In this document: positions 13,996 to 32,827 of the stretch, piece by piece | Layout: each line of letters begins with the position of its first letter | Position numbering within the stretch: position 1 is the stretch's first letter | From: Hypomesus transpacificus | Taxonomy: Eukaryota; Chordata; Actinopteri; Osmeriformes; Osmeridae | Direction of reading: 5' to 3' | DNA: 64,000 bases | Assembly: GCF_021917145.1 (NCBI RefSeq) | Contig: NC_061078.1 | Coordinates: 9,685,604-9,749,603 of the forward strand | Position numbers and translations under genes: made by a program | Notes under the pieces: model-generated | Seen by the model: the letters and a program-made list of their open reading frames with translations, nothing else | The model's database searches: none | Told to the model about the DNA's origin: nothing

Positions 13996-15403
13996 CACAG
14001 GAACTGAGCATCTTTGATCACAGATTTGTTGAATAGATACAGTGGACAGTCTGGCTTGAGGAACTAACTTGTAGCATGACATTACTCTGACGAGATAGAT
14101 TGTGTCAGTGATCATACTGAGAGGTGTTCACAACAGCAACTGCTTACAGGGTTTTGGGGAAATGAACTGGTTTTCGCACATACTCTTCCAGTGATTCCAG
14201 TGTGAAATCAGCCTGTTCCCATGAGTGTAACAGCACTTTCAGTTTCTCACTACCAAAGCTCCAGATGTCACTTGATCAAGCTAGCTCATTGGTAGCCTAT
14301 ATCGCTGCAATTATCTTCCTCTGCAATCACAACAGGAGAATAATTGCTGTGTATTTCCTTTCACTATTGTGATTGGTTGTCAATGAAAAATGAAAAAAGG
14401 AGCTACAACCCTCTTGATGGTGATGAGGTCTTAATAATGACATACAAATACATATTTAATATGCTACAACAAATATGTTAATAACCTTGCTGTAGTTATT
14501 GCATTAAACAATATTTAATACTAAGTCGTTGATTTCTACTTCAAATATCCTTCTACAGATGGTGGACTGATCCTAAACAATCATCCATCATTCAATACAG
14601 GGTTAACCAAAGCAGGGATTATGGGAAGATGGAGTATGTAGATATCTCTTTTCCTAAATGTAGGGAGGGGCACCCCTAAAACATACATTTCAAGTTTCCA
14701 AAAAATGTGTCAGATGACCAATGTTAATACTAGCCTACTAAAATCAAATGGAAAGTTTGGTAGGCTAGTAATTTACAGGAGGTGAATATTATTTCTCGGC
14801 GCCAGTTAAAATCTCATAAAGAGCAATAAACGAACTGCAATTGAATTAGATACCAACGCAATTAGACTTTGAAATGTTAGAATTCCCCATATATAAGCGC
14901 TCAAATGTCCTCCTCAGGTAAATAATAACCCGCTCTTAATTAAACTGCAGTAGGTATAGGCTAGAACAAAAGTAGATTAATGAAGAGTGGCCTATGGTAG
15001 CAACTAACAAGAGACTAAACGTAGAAACAAGATAGTAAAGTAATCATCGAGGTAACATGTTCCATCTTTCAAATGCGACAGTATACAATATATTGAAAGT
15101 TATTCAGAATAATTCAGTTTGACCCTGGTCTGTGCCAAACGGAAGCACATTTTGGCTACCTAGGCTTCACGTTGCATGCAAAAAAGCACAGTAATAGCCT
15201 ACTAACGTCTACAATCGACAGGTCATCAACTAAAATATTTTTTTTACAAATAAAAAAACATTGACGTGCTGACTTTTTACAAGCTTCATATGGCTTCCTG
15301 TAAAATCAGACCTTATTTATTATGAAACAAAGCGATAAACTAAAACTGCAAATACATTCTGATAACAGTCAGTTCTTGTTAATAAAGTAATTTGGTTTCT
15401 TAC

Positions 15404-15540
15404 CTTTGAGAAACGTTTTCCCAATAGTAGTTAACTCCAAGACAGTCTTATTCCTTGCGGAACATCTCACTGTGAAGTTGCTCAACACCCGCAGAAGCAG
15501 AATTCAGGACAAACAATGTTTACCGTAACTGAAGGCTTAC
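15404..15540 (-). other. Probable non-coding first exon and promoter area of tp53i11
   Basis: On the minus strand a strong splice donor (CAAAG followed by GTAAGAAAC) ends an exon at 15404, with several CpGs just upstream. It is the best donor seen upstream of the coding start and would pair with the acceptor at 5193 across an intron of about 10.2 kb. The transcription start is not visible, so the outer limit is approximate. Confidence 0.4.
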
Positions 15541-18500
15541 AGGATTTCGCGGGCAAAATGTGTACTGTAGTTCGTAGCAGAGGTTTTATTTCTCAATCCT
15601 GCAGCTGTTCTACTTCCAACATTATTTTACCACAATTATGTCTCTGTCAAATTTGTCCTCTGGGATAATAATAAAGCCAGGACTGTCTTGATACATATTT
15701 AATCGACATTGGCTTCTTAAAAACTGAATTCTGAAATCTTTTGCATAATTTCCTTCTTTTTTTTCTTCTTTTTTAAAAATTACATTTTATAAACAAACCA
15801 GTAACAAGAATAGTGATTTCCCTCTTGAGAGAAGATATACAGTGAGCTATTTATTTCATAGGTGATTATATTCTTTAGATACATGTAAATAAGCATTTCA
15901 TATTATTTAATCAGGAAAGTCTGAAATTATTGTAGGGCCAACTGGTAAAGATCTCTCCCATACACTAATGGTTGTACTTAACAAACCCAATCAGAATGGT
16001 AGGTCATGGATGCTGAAATTTTGTTAAAGCAAAACAGCTATTTACTACTACTATCTAAATATGATGGTAAATATGATCTTGCTTTGATGTGAGCAATTCT
16101 GCTTATGCAGGCAGCAAGGTAGAAAAAGAGCTTACATGAATAATGTGGGTTGTTGGGTTAACACACACAGCTAGGCCTCATAGGGGAACGCCTAATGAAG
16201 ATACATGTCCTGATACGCCTACATGCTGCTGTGCAAGAACACACAGCACACGTGACTGTATACACATACACATGTATAAACACAAAAAGACATGCAAGTA
16301 CATGGAAGCGCACTGACTCACAAAAACACAGGGGTCAGGAGTGATTTAAAATACACTCACTCTTTCTTTTGCACCATGTTCATGATACACACACCAACTC
16401 TTGAATTGAGTTGACTAGAATCATCTCCCTTGTGAATTTCTTGTAACACAAACAATTCTTCAAACTATTCTCAATTATAACACGTGGGCTTGCTTTCTTC
16501 AGCCTTGGATATCCTGGAGGTCGTAATCAGGGAGAGCAGTAGTATGCAGGAAGGGATGAGTACATTGGGTTCAGTACAATGCTACCCTGCAACTCCTGTC
16601 TACTGCTATCACTTTCTAAAGAGGTGTTCACAAAGCAATCAGAGACAAATCACATCTCCTTAAGACTATAGAATAACTTGAGCAGAAAAAAACTGCTGTA
16701 TTTGCCAGACAGCTTATTAACAAAGGACATTTCAAGGATGAGTAAGGCAACTACCCTTTGATCATTCGAGTAGGTCTACAGTGTTAGTGAACTTTAACCA
16801 CTCATGTAAAAGTGCTTGTTCACTTGATTTGTTCTCCAAATGGTCTTGCATGCAAGCATATTTAGACAAAATGGAGGGAAAGTAAACAAAGGACTGGTTA
16901 ACAGTAAAAAGTCATAATCAGGCACATAATCATTTAGGCAGCCTAATATTGCAGAAAACTTTCACTTAATTAATTTTCGTTTGTTTCCCTGTGATGAAAA
17001 GGTTTTGTTATTCTTGACAATTTAAATACGGGTTTATGACATTGTGTCACCAGTTTCACAGCTTTACAGTTTTTATATAAGTTGTTATCTGGTGTGACAG
17101 AAGCCACATCACCATGGAAACAGAAACCCCAGTGGCAGGTAGGGTGGTGAGGGGTCTCCCTCACTTCCGCCCAGCAGTCCCCCAGACACAACAACCACAA
17201 CGGTGAGACACAAGCTGTTAACACAAGCATGCAGAAACATCTAAACTGAACAACTCTCAAAAAATAACTGGCCTTTTAGGAGCTGTTGGTATGGATTAAA
17301 TGCCCTTGCTGACTATAGATTCACAAGAGAAACATTTTTAATTTTCTTATTGCAAAGAACCAGATGGAGCCAGATACTGCATGTACAAAGAGTGCAGCAT
17401 GCACAATTATTCTGACCGGTACAATAAGCTGTTTTATTTCCCTTATAAGGCGTGGGGTACCGCAATAGTCATATCTCCGAACATCCCAGACTGGAGCATG
17501 CAAATTGTACATAACAGAAACAGCTCCATCTTGTGTACACAAAAGTAGCACATTACACCACCATTTATCAAAACATCAATCTTTTTTTTAATCCTTATTA
17601 TATATTCAGCAGGTTTGGGGGCATTTATTTCTCGACCCTCTTATAATTTCAATTATATCTTTATGTCCTAAAGAAAGGAATCCCAAGTATTAAGAGGGCA
17701 CTTAGGGTCATCAATGAGCTACCCACATTTACTTACTGTTGGGCTGAATAAGGACAGGCTGTACAGGGACAAACACATGGGGCCTACAGCTTACCAATCA
17801 GCAAAACCCCAGGGCCCTGCACAGGCCATCTATATTGGGCCCCTACAATGCGTAAGCTTGCTTGCAGATGAAACATTGACAAAATGTACAACATACACTA
17901 CACTTAATATTTGGTTTCACAGCTTTTGGTTAAAATAACTGCAATATAACTCGTCCGATAGGCATGGATGAGCTTCACCCTCCTACTGGCAATTGGCCTA
18001 CTCTTTAGAGCAAACTGCTCCAGTTCAGATCTGAACAGTACCTTCTCCCAACACCTGTTTGTAGATCTCTCGAATGTTTTTGAATATAATTCTCATCCCC
18101 AATGCTACCTACTAAAAAGTATATTAGAGGTGGAGGAAATGGCAAAACAACAAAGGTTTTTTGTTTTTTACAACCTGTAAAAGTAAAATAATCTATGTCC
18201 TGAATCCTTATTTATGTAAGAAAATGTACTTCATGTTTATTTACTCAAACCTCCAAACAGGACACAAAAGAAAATAATTTATTCTCACAAAGAAACTTTA
18301 TGTTGTTTTCAAGTATTCAAAACTGTTAAATAAGTACAAGGTGTGTTCACATGATTTACATACTGGACAATACAGTATAAGCACTGCCCAATTTCAATTC
18401 TCTTAAGTCTTTCCCGCTACCCACACAACACTCTAAAATGTCCGCAAACTATTCACATTTCTTTCTTTTTTATTTATTTATCAGGAAATCAGAAATCTCG

Positions 18501-20098
18501 ACAGCTGGCTATTGAACAAAGACCACACAGACGGTACACCTGGAACAGCATACAGTGTAGAATGGAGACATCCACAGAGGGAAAGGACATATTTAGCCAG
18601 GTTCTGAACTGTGATTAGCTGCTGGTGATATGAACAGTACATAAGAAAAACAAAAGTGGGTTAACATTCATCTCAGTTGATCCCTTGATCCATTTGGCAG
18701 TTCAGTACTTCCACACTACAAAAACTATTAAAATAATATACAGAAGGACTGAAGAGGGGGCCTGTAAAGTGTTCCCATTGTTACCATGAATGAAAACAAA
18801 ATTGAAATCCTTTTTCAATAAAACCTAACTATGTCCGAGGTTTAATGTTAAGGCACCTAATGCTGCTTGAAAAATGATTATCACGTTTGTTGTAATTTGG
18901 CAATTTACAAATGAAGTCAGATGCTTATGTTTTTGTTTCAAGACAAAGACCCAAGAACATAGTCTTTGTTGTTGATTAAATGGTCCGACCCAACCAAAAT
19001 TACACTGGACCTAATACCTTCTATGGATTTGATGATCTATCAACTATGTGGTTCATTATGGGGCCACGCATTTGATCAATTAGCAATTAGGTGGTTAAGA
19101 ATTGAATAGCACCAAAAACTCAAATACAACAAAAAACTAAATGTGCGTGAAAGTAACATCTGCGTTATTCCAGAGAGCTCGACTGTGTTGGGAGGACATG
19201 TTATCGGATGGTATTTGAATGATAAGTAACTATGATCAAAGAGTTACATCTGTCTTTTGGAGAAGATGGGGCAGTCTTTCTGTACATTACTTTTTTAATT
19301 TTTTACTGTCATGATAGTTCTTTTCTAAAAGCATACAGGCCCCCTTTATACATGTATGCTAATAAACCCTTTAATTGACCTTTTTCAGTGATTAGTGTTC
19401 AAAAGATTGAACCACACAAGTGCCATGTTGCCATTCAACAGATGTACACCAACGTATTCAGTTTTTACACAACTTCACATCACTGTTCCTTTCCTGTTGT
19501 AAACAGCATTTTGTGTGTTTTTATCGGGCAGCGTCGCAGCAGGGCATGAGCAAAACCACTGAACTGAAATAATAGTGTTATAGTGATATAAAACCTATCC
19601 TATTATTCCAGTAGTTGGATTATGCTAGCAGAAAACACTATTATAATGTCTGCTTGAAACTCAGGTTAATATTGAGGGTGCTCCAAATACTTAAATCATC
19701 TTAATTTGATAAACTCTGATAAAATGACCTATTAGAATTTGAGATGACCTTCCTTTTCAAGAAGAGAACAAACTACAATTAACAATAGAAAGTATTCAGT
19801 AATATCCGGTGGCCATCGGTGGAGAATTAGCTGACATCTCAAACCTATCAAATTCAGCCCTTAATGAGTTACACTGTATAATGGAAACATGGCACCTGAT
19901 CTGCAATAACTGATATAATCAGAATGGTTCTGGACTTTCCAAAAAAAAAAACAAGTCTGGTTTGCCAAAAGGATTGTGCAACAGAAACAAAAACGTTCAA
20001 TAAAAGTCTGCCTATGAGACAGAGGGGGTAGTCACCATACTGTACACTTTCTACAATATTCATGTCCATTATGAATAAAACAACAGAAGTGCATTCAC
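15541..20098. other. Intergenic stretch, right part possibly 3' UTR of kmt5b
   Basis: No exon of a recognised family on either strand. Small open frames (16970-17260, 17321-17551, 17714-17938) have no motif. AT-rich sequence from about 18.2 kb onward lies directly downstream of kmt5b and could be part of a long 3' UTR, but no feature fixes its end. Confidence 0.4.
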
Positions 20099-20501
20099 TT
20101 AAAAAGATAGTTCACCTAAATACATCTCAACCATTGCTTTTTACTTACGCAGGGTCATTGTCAATAGACCAAAATGAATGCCCATGTTCAGGTTATCAGG
20201 CAGCTTCCAAACGCATCAGTAATTTATTTAAATTAATAATTATGAATAGCTCTCTGAAAAGAAAGTCTCACAAAGCTGGCCTTCACCTTATCTTGTCTGT
20301 CACCATTACAATTTGTTCAAATGATGCATACTAGCCATAGGCTCTGGAAAGTTGCCCAACTGTCTGTCTAAATGAATGTGGGAGAAAAACAAAACAAATA
20401 AACCCTAAGTGAGAAAAACAAAGCAAGACGATATATATATCAGGGTATATACTCTGATATATATCAGGTTATATCATATATCTGGTGAACTATCCCTTTA
20501 A
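20099..20501. mobile_element. Small non-autonomous DNA transposon (MITE) with TTAAA..GATAGTTCACC ends
   Basis: The left end reads TTAAAAAGATAGTTCACC; the right end is the inverted form GGTGAACTATCCCTTTAA. This is the terminal repeat of abundant fish PIF/Harbinger-like MITEs, and the TTA/TAA at the edges fits their 3-base target duplication. The interior includes an AT-rich inverted repeat at about 20431-20467. No transposase is present. It lies just downstream of kmt5b. Confidence 0.65.
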
Positions 20502-20608
20502 TATACAGAAACTTTCATTTTGATTCTTTTACATTTTTCAGCAACCTTTTGTTTTTAAATTACTGTACTTCTTTTACATCAACACAACAGTTGATTAGTG
20601 AGTCATCT

Positions 20609-20614
20609 TTATTT
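20609..20614 (-). terminator. First AATAAA downstream of the kmt5b stop
   Basis: AATAAA on the gene strand only about 35 bases beyond the stop codon. It would give an unusually short 3' UTR, so a more distal site is likely also used. Confidence 0.3.
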
Positions 20615-20645
20615 ACATGAAAGGTGGAGTGATGACCTCCAGAGC

Positions 20646-24415
<3,770 letters not shown>

Positions 24416-24504
24416 ACCCACAAGCCCCCTGGTCCAGTTGCATTTAGTCTTCGAGTTGAGGGAACGCTCTTGAGTGGGGAAGGCTTGAGTTTAGAGTTTG
24501 TCAC

Positions 24505-26910
24505 CTGTGGGTAGAGAGGGAATTGATGACTCGTAGTGACCATATAAATGAAAATACATACATCAAATCCATGGTCAATATTAGTTGACAATTGGGCCTA
24601 TTAACCTAGCTCAAGTGTTAATGTCTAAAACCCAAAGATTTTCTGATCAAATTTACACTACAACAACAACTCTGGTCAATTAGTTTGGGTTAAGGCACTC
24701 ATGGACCTAATAGGTTATTCTTAGTTTATCTGTGAATTTTTGTAAGTATTATTCACTTGGTCAAATTCATACTTTGTTACATGCGTGTTGTATAATAGCT
24801 CATATAATTTAGGACTCACAGATAGGTTTAGCTTATTTATTATAGTTTAGATAGGCTATTAGGGACTGTCAAAAGGTGCTGTACCAAATAATAGGTACAT
24901 GAATCTCTCACAATGTACCTGCACCTGTTACAAAAGTAAGGTGGCTCTTAAAACGAAAGTGAGAAACTAAGATAATGTCCCTACTTTTCTTTGATGTTTC
25001 ATGTGAAAACATTCTTCATTCTAAATTGGGAGTCTTTACACTGACGCAAACACACTTTTGTACATTGGTATAAGGGATACAACTTTAAACCAGGATTGCA
25101 TGATTTCAATTCAACACTGCCTCATAGCGGTTAAACATGATAACGTGTTGGCTTAATGTCAAGTTTAAATATGCTTGATGAACAATGTATCGTATACAAT
25201 CTAGGAGACGATTAGACGCATTTGCATGATAGGATTTGTTTTTGGACTTAAGTAATTTTAGATGGTTTCAGACCCGGGTGATACAGGGCATCAAAACCTA
25301 CTCAAATATAACCCGGCACCTTAGTGCTCGAATGCATGGCTGTTGACACTAGGCTAACTAAAATGCAAACAAAGCGTCGGTCAAGGAGCCCTGGGATCGC
25401 CCATAATACCAACTACACTATTCTAACCTGCTAAATTAGGCTCTGTTGAAAACAAACATTACTATTGGCCATAAGCATTTCGAGGCTGGTAATGAAAAAT
25501 AAAATCCAATCATACAGCCGTAAACCAGACTAGTAGTAGTGCGTCAGTCCATATAGTCAGCCTTGCGAGCTAGCTAGCCTGTAAATGTAGTTAGCCCAAG
25601 ACCCATTCCAATGTCAGTAACCTACCTAGAACTGGCACAGCAACTACAATGGTTAACTAACTTACGATCGACTGTCAAATATTTCACGACGACGCATAAC
25701 ATATTTAATGCGTTTCTAGATGTTATTTTTTTTAAGTTCACGAAATTGAAAAGCAGTGGCCGACGGGCAATACACTAGCTAGCCGGTTATTGATTAGCTA
25801 AGGCAAGGTAGCAATGCTGTTCACATAAGTCAATTCAATTAAAATGTAATTTCGACTGGTTTCATATCACAAGATTCCCCGGGTCTCCTGTTCGTTTACC
25901 CCGGAAGGGGACACAAGTAGCTAGTTAGGGTCTAAAACCAGCTGATAAAGTCAACTTGTTACAGTAGCAATGTTGCTAGTGCCGGTGGTTATGCGGCGGT
26001 GGGACTGCAAACTAGCTAGTTAGCCATATGGGTGGCTAGCCTCTAGAGATAATGCAAATTGTGGACTGAAATAAGACTGTCAAAACAATGTAGGTAGGGG
26101 TTAGGGACGTAGATGAAAAGTTTGCAATCGTGATACAGTGTGTCTAGTTAAAGCAGCATAGCGAGGACCCACATTAGCAAGACGGACTAAGAATGGACAA
26201 TGAATGTTAGCCGCGCAAGCTATCTTAATAATACTCTTAGCACGCCTCTGTCGAACCAGCTTCCCCCCTAGGTAGCCACTACCGGTTAGAAAACTATCCC
26301 CTGCCCTGTGGCCTACATATTTGAAACTTGCAAACGGACAAATACACAACCACTCAAGCTTACTGTAACCGAATATCCTTCGGAAGGAAAGGGTGGATAT
26401 TAGTGTCTAGATAATGACAACAACATGATCTGTTCAGCGTAATCCACGTTGACATTAGCTACAGTTTGAAAACAAACCCCGATTGGTCAAACAGCGGGCC
26501 CAAGAGCCGTAGTAGAAAGCAAGCTACACAGCGATGGCTGAAGAACGACTAGCCTGCTCGTGTAGCTGGCTTGGGTATACAAAGCTAACTTGGCTGGATA
26601 GCAAGTTAGCTAACGTGAACAGGCCAATAACTATTGTTAGCTAGCTTAGTTTGCGAACTAACGTCAGTCACAACCCGGTTGGCTGCATTCATTTTTAATA
26701 CCAACTAGCTACTGTACCAATATGTACATTGCACATAATTCGTTAGCTAGTACGCTATACACATTTAGTCATTTATCTAGCTCTAGCTAAAAATGATCGA
26801 AGCTACTTGTTTGTAGCTAGCTAGCTAAAATGAAAACATTTTTCATCCGTTGTGTGAAAAGTGGCAAAACACTGCAACGACTACCGATTATACAAACAGG
26901 ATATACTCAC
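24505..26910 (-). other. First intron of kmt5b (5' UTR intron)
   Basis: The first coding exon has 5' UTR up to an acceptor (CTCTACCCACAG) at 24505. A matching donor (C followed by GTGAGTAT) ends a non-coding exon at 26911. The 2.4 kb between them has no recognisable exon. TAGC/CTAG tetranucleotides become dense toward 26.5-26.85 kb. Confidence 0.6.
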
Positions 26911-27050
26911 GAAAATGTTTCTTTCAAAATAAAACAACAGATAATTCTTCAAAATAAATGCACAATTGGCACAACACCCTAAACGAAAATATCACAGGAA
27001 ACAAAATTTTTCAGAAATTAACATTAAAATTCAAGATGGCGGCTAGCACA
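26911..27050 (-). promoter_or_regulatory. Probable kmt5b first exon and promoter with YY1-type element
   Basis: A non-coding exon candidate ends at the donor at 26911. At 27033-27043 the plus strand reads AAGATGGCGGC (gene strand GCCGCCATCTT), a strong match to the YY1 site often found at or just downstream of housekeeping transcription starts. A second GCCATCT lies at about 27077. The exact start site cannot be read from sequence. Confidence 0.5.
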
Positions 27051-28444
27051 GGAGCGAGGAGAAAGGCGCACCACCGCCATCTAAAAGAAATAGTTCCAAT
27101 GTCCCTTGCCACGCTTGTTCCTAAGATGAAACCACACACATTCCTTTAATTGTATAGTGTAAATAAAGTTTCGCATGTTCTGTCGTTGAGTCAATGCAAC
27201 ATGTTCTAATATAATCACAGTGGTCTGACGTTAAATAAAAAATCTCGGATGTATACAAAAGTAGTGCTGCATAAACAAACCTCTTAAAGCGCTGCCTAAA
27301 AGAGTCAAACGAACGTCAACGATATGATCTGCAGCCTCTGCTAGTGAGCACACCAAGCAAGTGACTGCAAGCGTCAGACCTATCTGCATGAAGACCGATT
27401 CAACCGTTTATAATACCCTGTGTGTATAACAAACAACGCGGGGTAATTGTGTAGCAACATAAAATGTTTACGAACTAATTATTGAGGTTATAGCGTGTAG
27501 CGGTCTCGTATGGTCGTGGAACCTGTGCTGTGGCTAGATGGGTTTAAACTTAAGCTTGTCGATGTCGCTCTGAAGGTTAAGCTTTTAGCCGTTTCTGATC
27601 CAAATAGTCTCTCAATTTGAGTATTGGCAGTAGCCTAACTAAACTGGGATGTCTGGAAGACACCAAATTCTATGCTTACCCGGAGTTTTTTTTCACAGTT
27701 TGTCTTGTTCCATGACACCTTTCTTGCAGACAGTGTACGATACAATTACTTAGTTTTAAAACAGTGGCCTAAATGTGCCATATTTAGATCAACATCAACG
27801 CAAAATTGTTCGTACAGTATACTTTCATCAAGTGTCTCCTTACTTAAATTGATTTAGAGATGGGTAATGGATGGGTTAGTGAGTCGTGTTAAGGAGCTGA
27901 ATCTATGCTTAATTCATTCTACTTTAAGTAGGCCTATCTACATTTACATTTATTTAATGTTAAATGTAATGTAAGTATCTACCCAGTCAGAGATGTGCCG
28001 TCTTAACATTCACCTTAAATAGAGAATAACGAGATCTCAAAACACCACACTCTGTAGGAAATCAATTTAATAGTGGTTAATGCATATACAATGGAAAATT
28101 ATTGGTGTTGTAATTGGCAAGTTAACACCTGAGTCCGTTATTGGGCTATTTTAGTTGTGTTTAAAAAAATTGTAACAAGAAAACATTTTAGCTGTTATTA
28201 ATACTGTCTGTTATTACAAGAGTTAAAATCACTCGGAATATAAAACATCTTTCCAACACAGCAACAAATGATAGAAAAAAAGAAGAAAAGAAACAAAGAA
28301 CTCTTGGAAATGCTTGCTGCCTAGTCCCCTTCATCTCAGTTACTTGGCAACCTAGGAACAAGATCAATATCAATTAATCAGAAGTTGAGAAAAAAAATCC
28401 CTGACAGAATCTTTTCTCAAACCAAATGAATTTGAAAGTTACCT
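27051..28444. other. Intergenic spacer between the kmt5b promoter and the hsbp1 3' end
   Basis: No recognised coding exon or RNA gene. The right portion presumably contains the hsbp1 3' UTR. A short ACATTTACATTTATTT-like motif near 27.94 kb may be a trace of a reversed retroposon tail. Confidence 0.35.
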
Positions 28445-29677
28445 TCAAGCAGAACCCTGATCTTCCTTGACCTTGTTTTCTCCCTCTATCTCCTCAACAC
28501 CAGCCTGAGTCATGAGGTCAGCAATGTTCTTCTCCAGGTCATCGATACGAGTACTCATCTCATCAAGTTCTCTTGTCAAGGACATACAATGCTTTTCATT
28601 TACATACTTCTCATTACACAGTCATTGTTTTTAGTCATAGTATTGGTTTATGTACTTTTCCTTTCTGAACTTTGGAAAATTAAGACCCACAATATAAATC
28701 AGAATCTTCTGAACCTAGCTCTACTTAAAATACATTTTACTGTGTAATTAACTTGATCTAATCTTTCAAGGAAGCAGTGAGAAGTATGTTGTGCGATTGT
28801 AATGATCAGACATAACTGATTTGGGCACAGAGCTCATATGTACATTTCAGAAATTCACATTGGAAACCAATTAAATTGCACTGTAATAGAAGCAGGATAT
28901 TTCTCCCAATTATCTGGTCTGACATTGTCTGGAATTTATCCTGCATCTGCTGAAGCAAAGTCTGGACCTAAATGATTAGGAAAGAAAACAGGTGTAAACT
29001 ATAAGAACATACTGTGCTGGATATTTGTTGCAATGTGGGCGTATACATTTTGCTCCTAGAAGCACAGTTGAGCGGTGAAAAATGTATTGAACTGTGTGGG
29101 CGTCGAGATTGCATCCATGCCTACTCAACAGCAAGAAGATGGCTACTTCGAATAGTGTGATACCATGGAAACGCAAAGACCTGTATGCATTTCCATCAAA
29201 CAAACGCTTATTGTTCTTCCAGCTAATGTTAGAATTTTTCAACTAACAAATGTTACAACATGCCACACAAAAAGCATCACGTTTATAGAAAAATATAGCG
29301 TTACAGCGTTTGTATAGCTTTAGAAAGCATTAACTGGTGTGCTGGAGCCAGATTGCCAGACAGGGTTAAGTTACTGGACTGTAGCAGTAGGTGGCTGGTG
29401 AGCTGATGGAGCTGTAGGGTCGACTCCCACAGTACAGAAGCCTACATCACTAATTCTGCCGCGCCTGTCAAGTAGTAGTAGGCAACAAGCCAAGCTAGCA
29501 CGGGACATTATTGGCTTTACATAGTCAGCTACTCACTCATTACATTAGCTACACTATGACTAACTAGCTAGACTAGCTAGATAGTAACTAGCGTAGGCTG
29601 TAAGTTTTAGATTGTTAGCTGTAAAGACTTACCACCCCAGTTAGGTCCTGCACAGATTTTGGGTCCGTCTCTGACAT
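28445..29677 (-). CDS. hsbp1: hsbp1: heat shock factor-binding protein 1, three exons, last intron U12-type
   Basis: Coding exons in transcript order: 29633-29677, 28901-28967 and 28445-28566, giving 77 residues (human 76). It starts [15 protein letters not shown] and contains the family heptad core [20 protein letters not shown] then [20 protein letters not shown], a trimeric coiled coil that binds the heat-shock-factor oligomerisation domain and dampens the heat-shock response in the nucleus. The first intron is ordinary GT-AG. The second (28567-28900) only gives the conserved frame if spliced AT-AC: its donor is ATATCCTG, its branch element GTCCTTGAC and its last bases AC. The promoter side carries a TCTCGCGAGA palindrome about 150 bases upstream and faces the PQ-loop gene in the opposite direction. 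Confidence 0.95.
28567..28900 (-). other. U12-type AT-AC intron in hsbp1
   Basis: 334-bp intron. Gene-strand 5' end ATATCCTG matches the minor-spliceosome consensus ATATCCTT except at the last base. A branch element GTCCTTGAC (consensus TTCCTTRAC) lies at 28575-28583, with its branch adenosine about 10 bases before the exon. The intron ends GAGAAC. Splicing here joins ATA-ATT-GGG-AGA-A to TT-GAT-GAG and restores the conserved GRIDEMS sequence. No GT-AG alternative does. Confidence 0.85.
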
Positions 29678-29825
29678 TGCACTGGTTGGTTAAGCTATTT
29701 GCTGGGTTGCTAAGAGTTTAGCGTTGTGCTGGCTACAGTTGATGTGAGGAGATGCCTGGAAGACCTGACCAACCAAATCCTAGCAGCGTATAACGTAAAC
29801 ACTGCTAAAGCGTGTGAATGTAAAA

Positions 29826-29835
29826 TCTCGCGAGA
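29826..29835. promoter_or_regulatory. TCTCGCGAGA palindrome (BANP/CGCG-element type) in the hsbp1 / PQ-loop divergent promoter
   Basis: A perfect 10-base TCTCGCGAGA lies about 150 bases upstream of the hsbp1 ATG and about 600 bases upstream of the divergent slc66a2-like ATG. This motif is a known activator element of unmethylated housekeeping promoters, bound by BANP. Its place here suggests a shared promoter, which is inference. Confidence 0.6.
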
Positions 29836-30399
29836 CTATTAGCCGGAATTGTGAATTACAGCGTTGTACCAGAGCCTGTTTATTAGACAATAGACATTCT
29901 CTGGTTGTACGTTGGTACTGTGTCTCAAGGATGTATGACAAAATTACTATGACTGTAACTGAGAATCTAACACGACGGTAAGAAAAGATAGAGGACACGT
30001 TCCATGTAATGCAAATACCATCGCATTATCTTCGTACGTGTTTACTATGCAAATAATTGCTATCTTTCTTTGACGAACAAAGGAGATATTCGCATAAAAT
30101 CTTGGTCGTTCTTAATTTCCAAAGAATTATTTGGTTATTCTAGCATTTTAACGCACTACAAATGAATCTTTCAACTGCAAATAAATGGTTCTTCAATGGG
30201 AGCTAATGCGTCTATATAAATAAATAGCATTTACTCTATGTATAGGCCTATGCATGCGTAGTTGTAGAGCAAGACAATTCTGTCGTTTCAATATTTTCTG
30301 GTCTTAAATGTAATTGAAAACGTGACTTAGTTAGATATGAAATGGGTGGGCAGAATTTTACATGTCACACTTGTACACCTGTCTCCTAAACCATATTAG

Positions 30400-32827
<2,428 letters not shown>

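Larger units (their letters stand above)
5194..15403 (-). other. Large first intron of tp53i11
   Basis: No coding exon of a recognisable family was found here on either strand. The longest open frames, for example 7129-7548 and 13316-13696, have no family motif and no flanking splice logic. The stretch holds an L2-type retroposon tail near 8.4-8.7 kb, a perfect hairpin near 10.5 kb, a GAGA-rich minisatellite near 12.2 kb and a G17 run near 13.98 kb. Confidence 0.5.

Noticed and set aside
29330-29450. Possible tRNA-like SINE in hsbp1 intron 1 (GGGTCGACTCCC B-box-like motif)
   Set aside because: The A box is poor and no tail is visible; too degraded to call.
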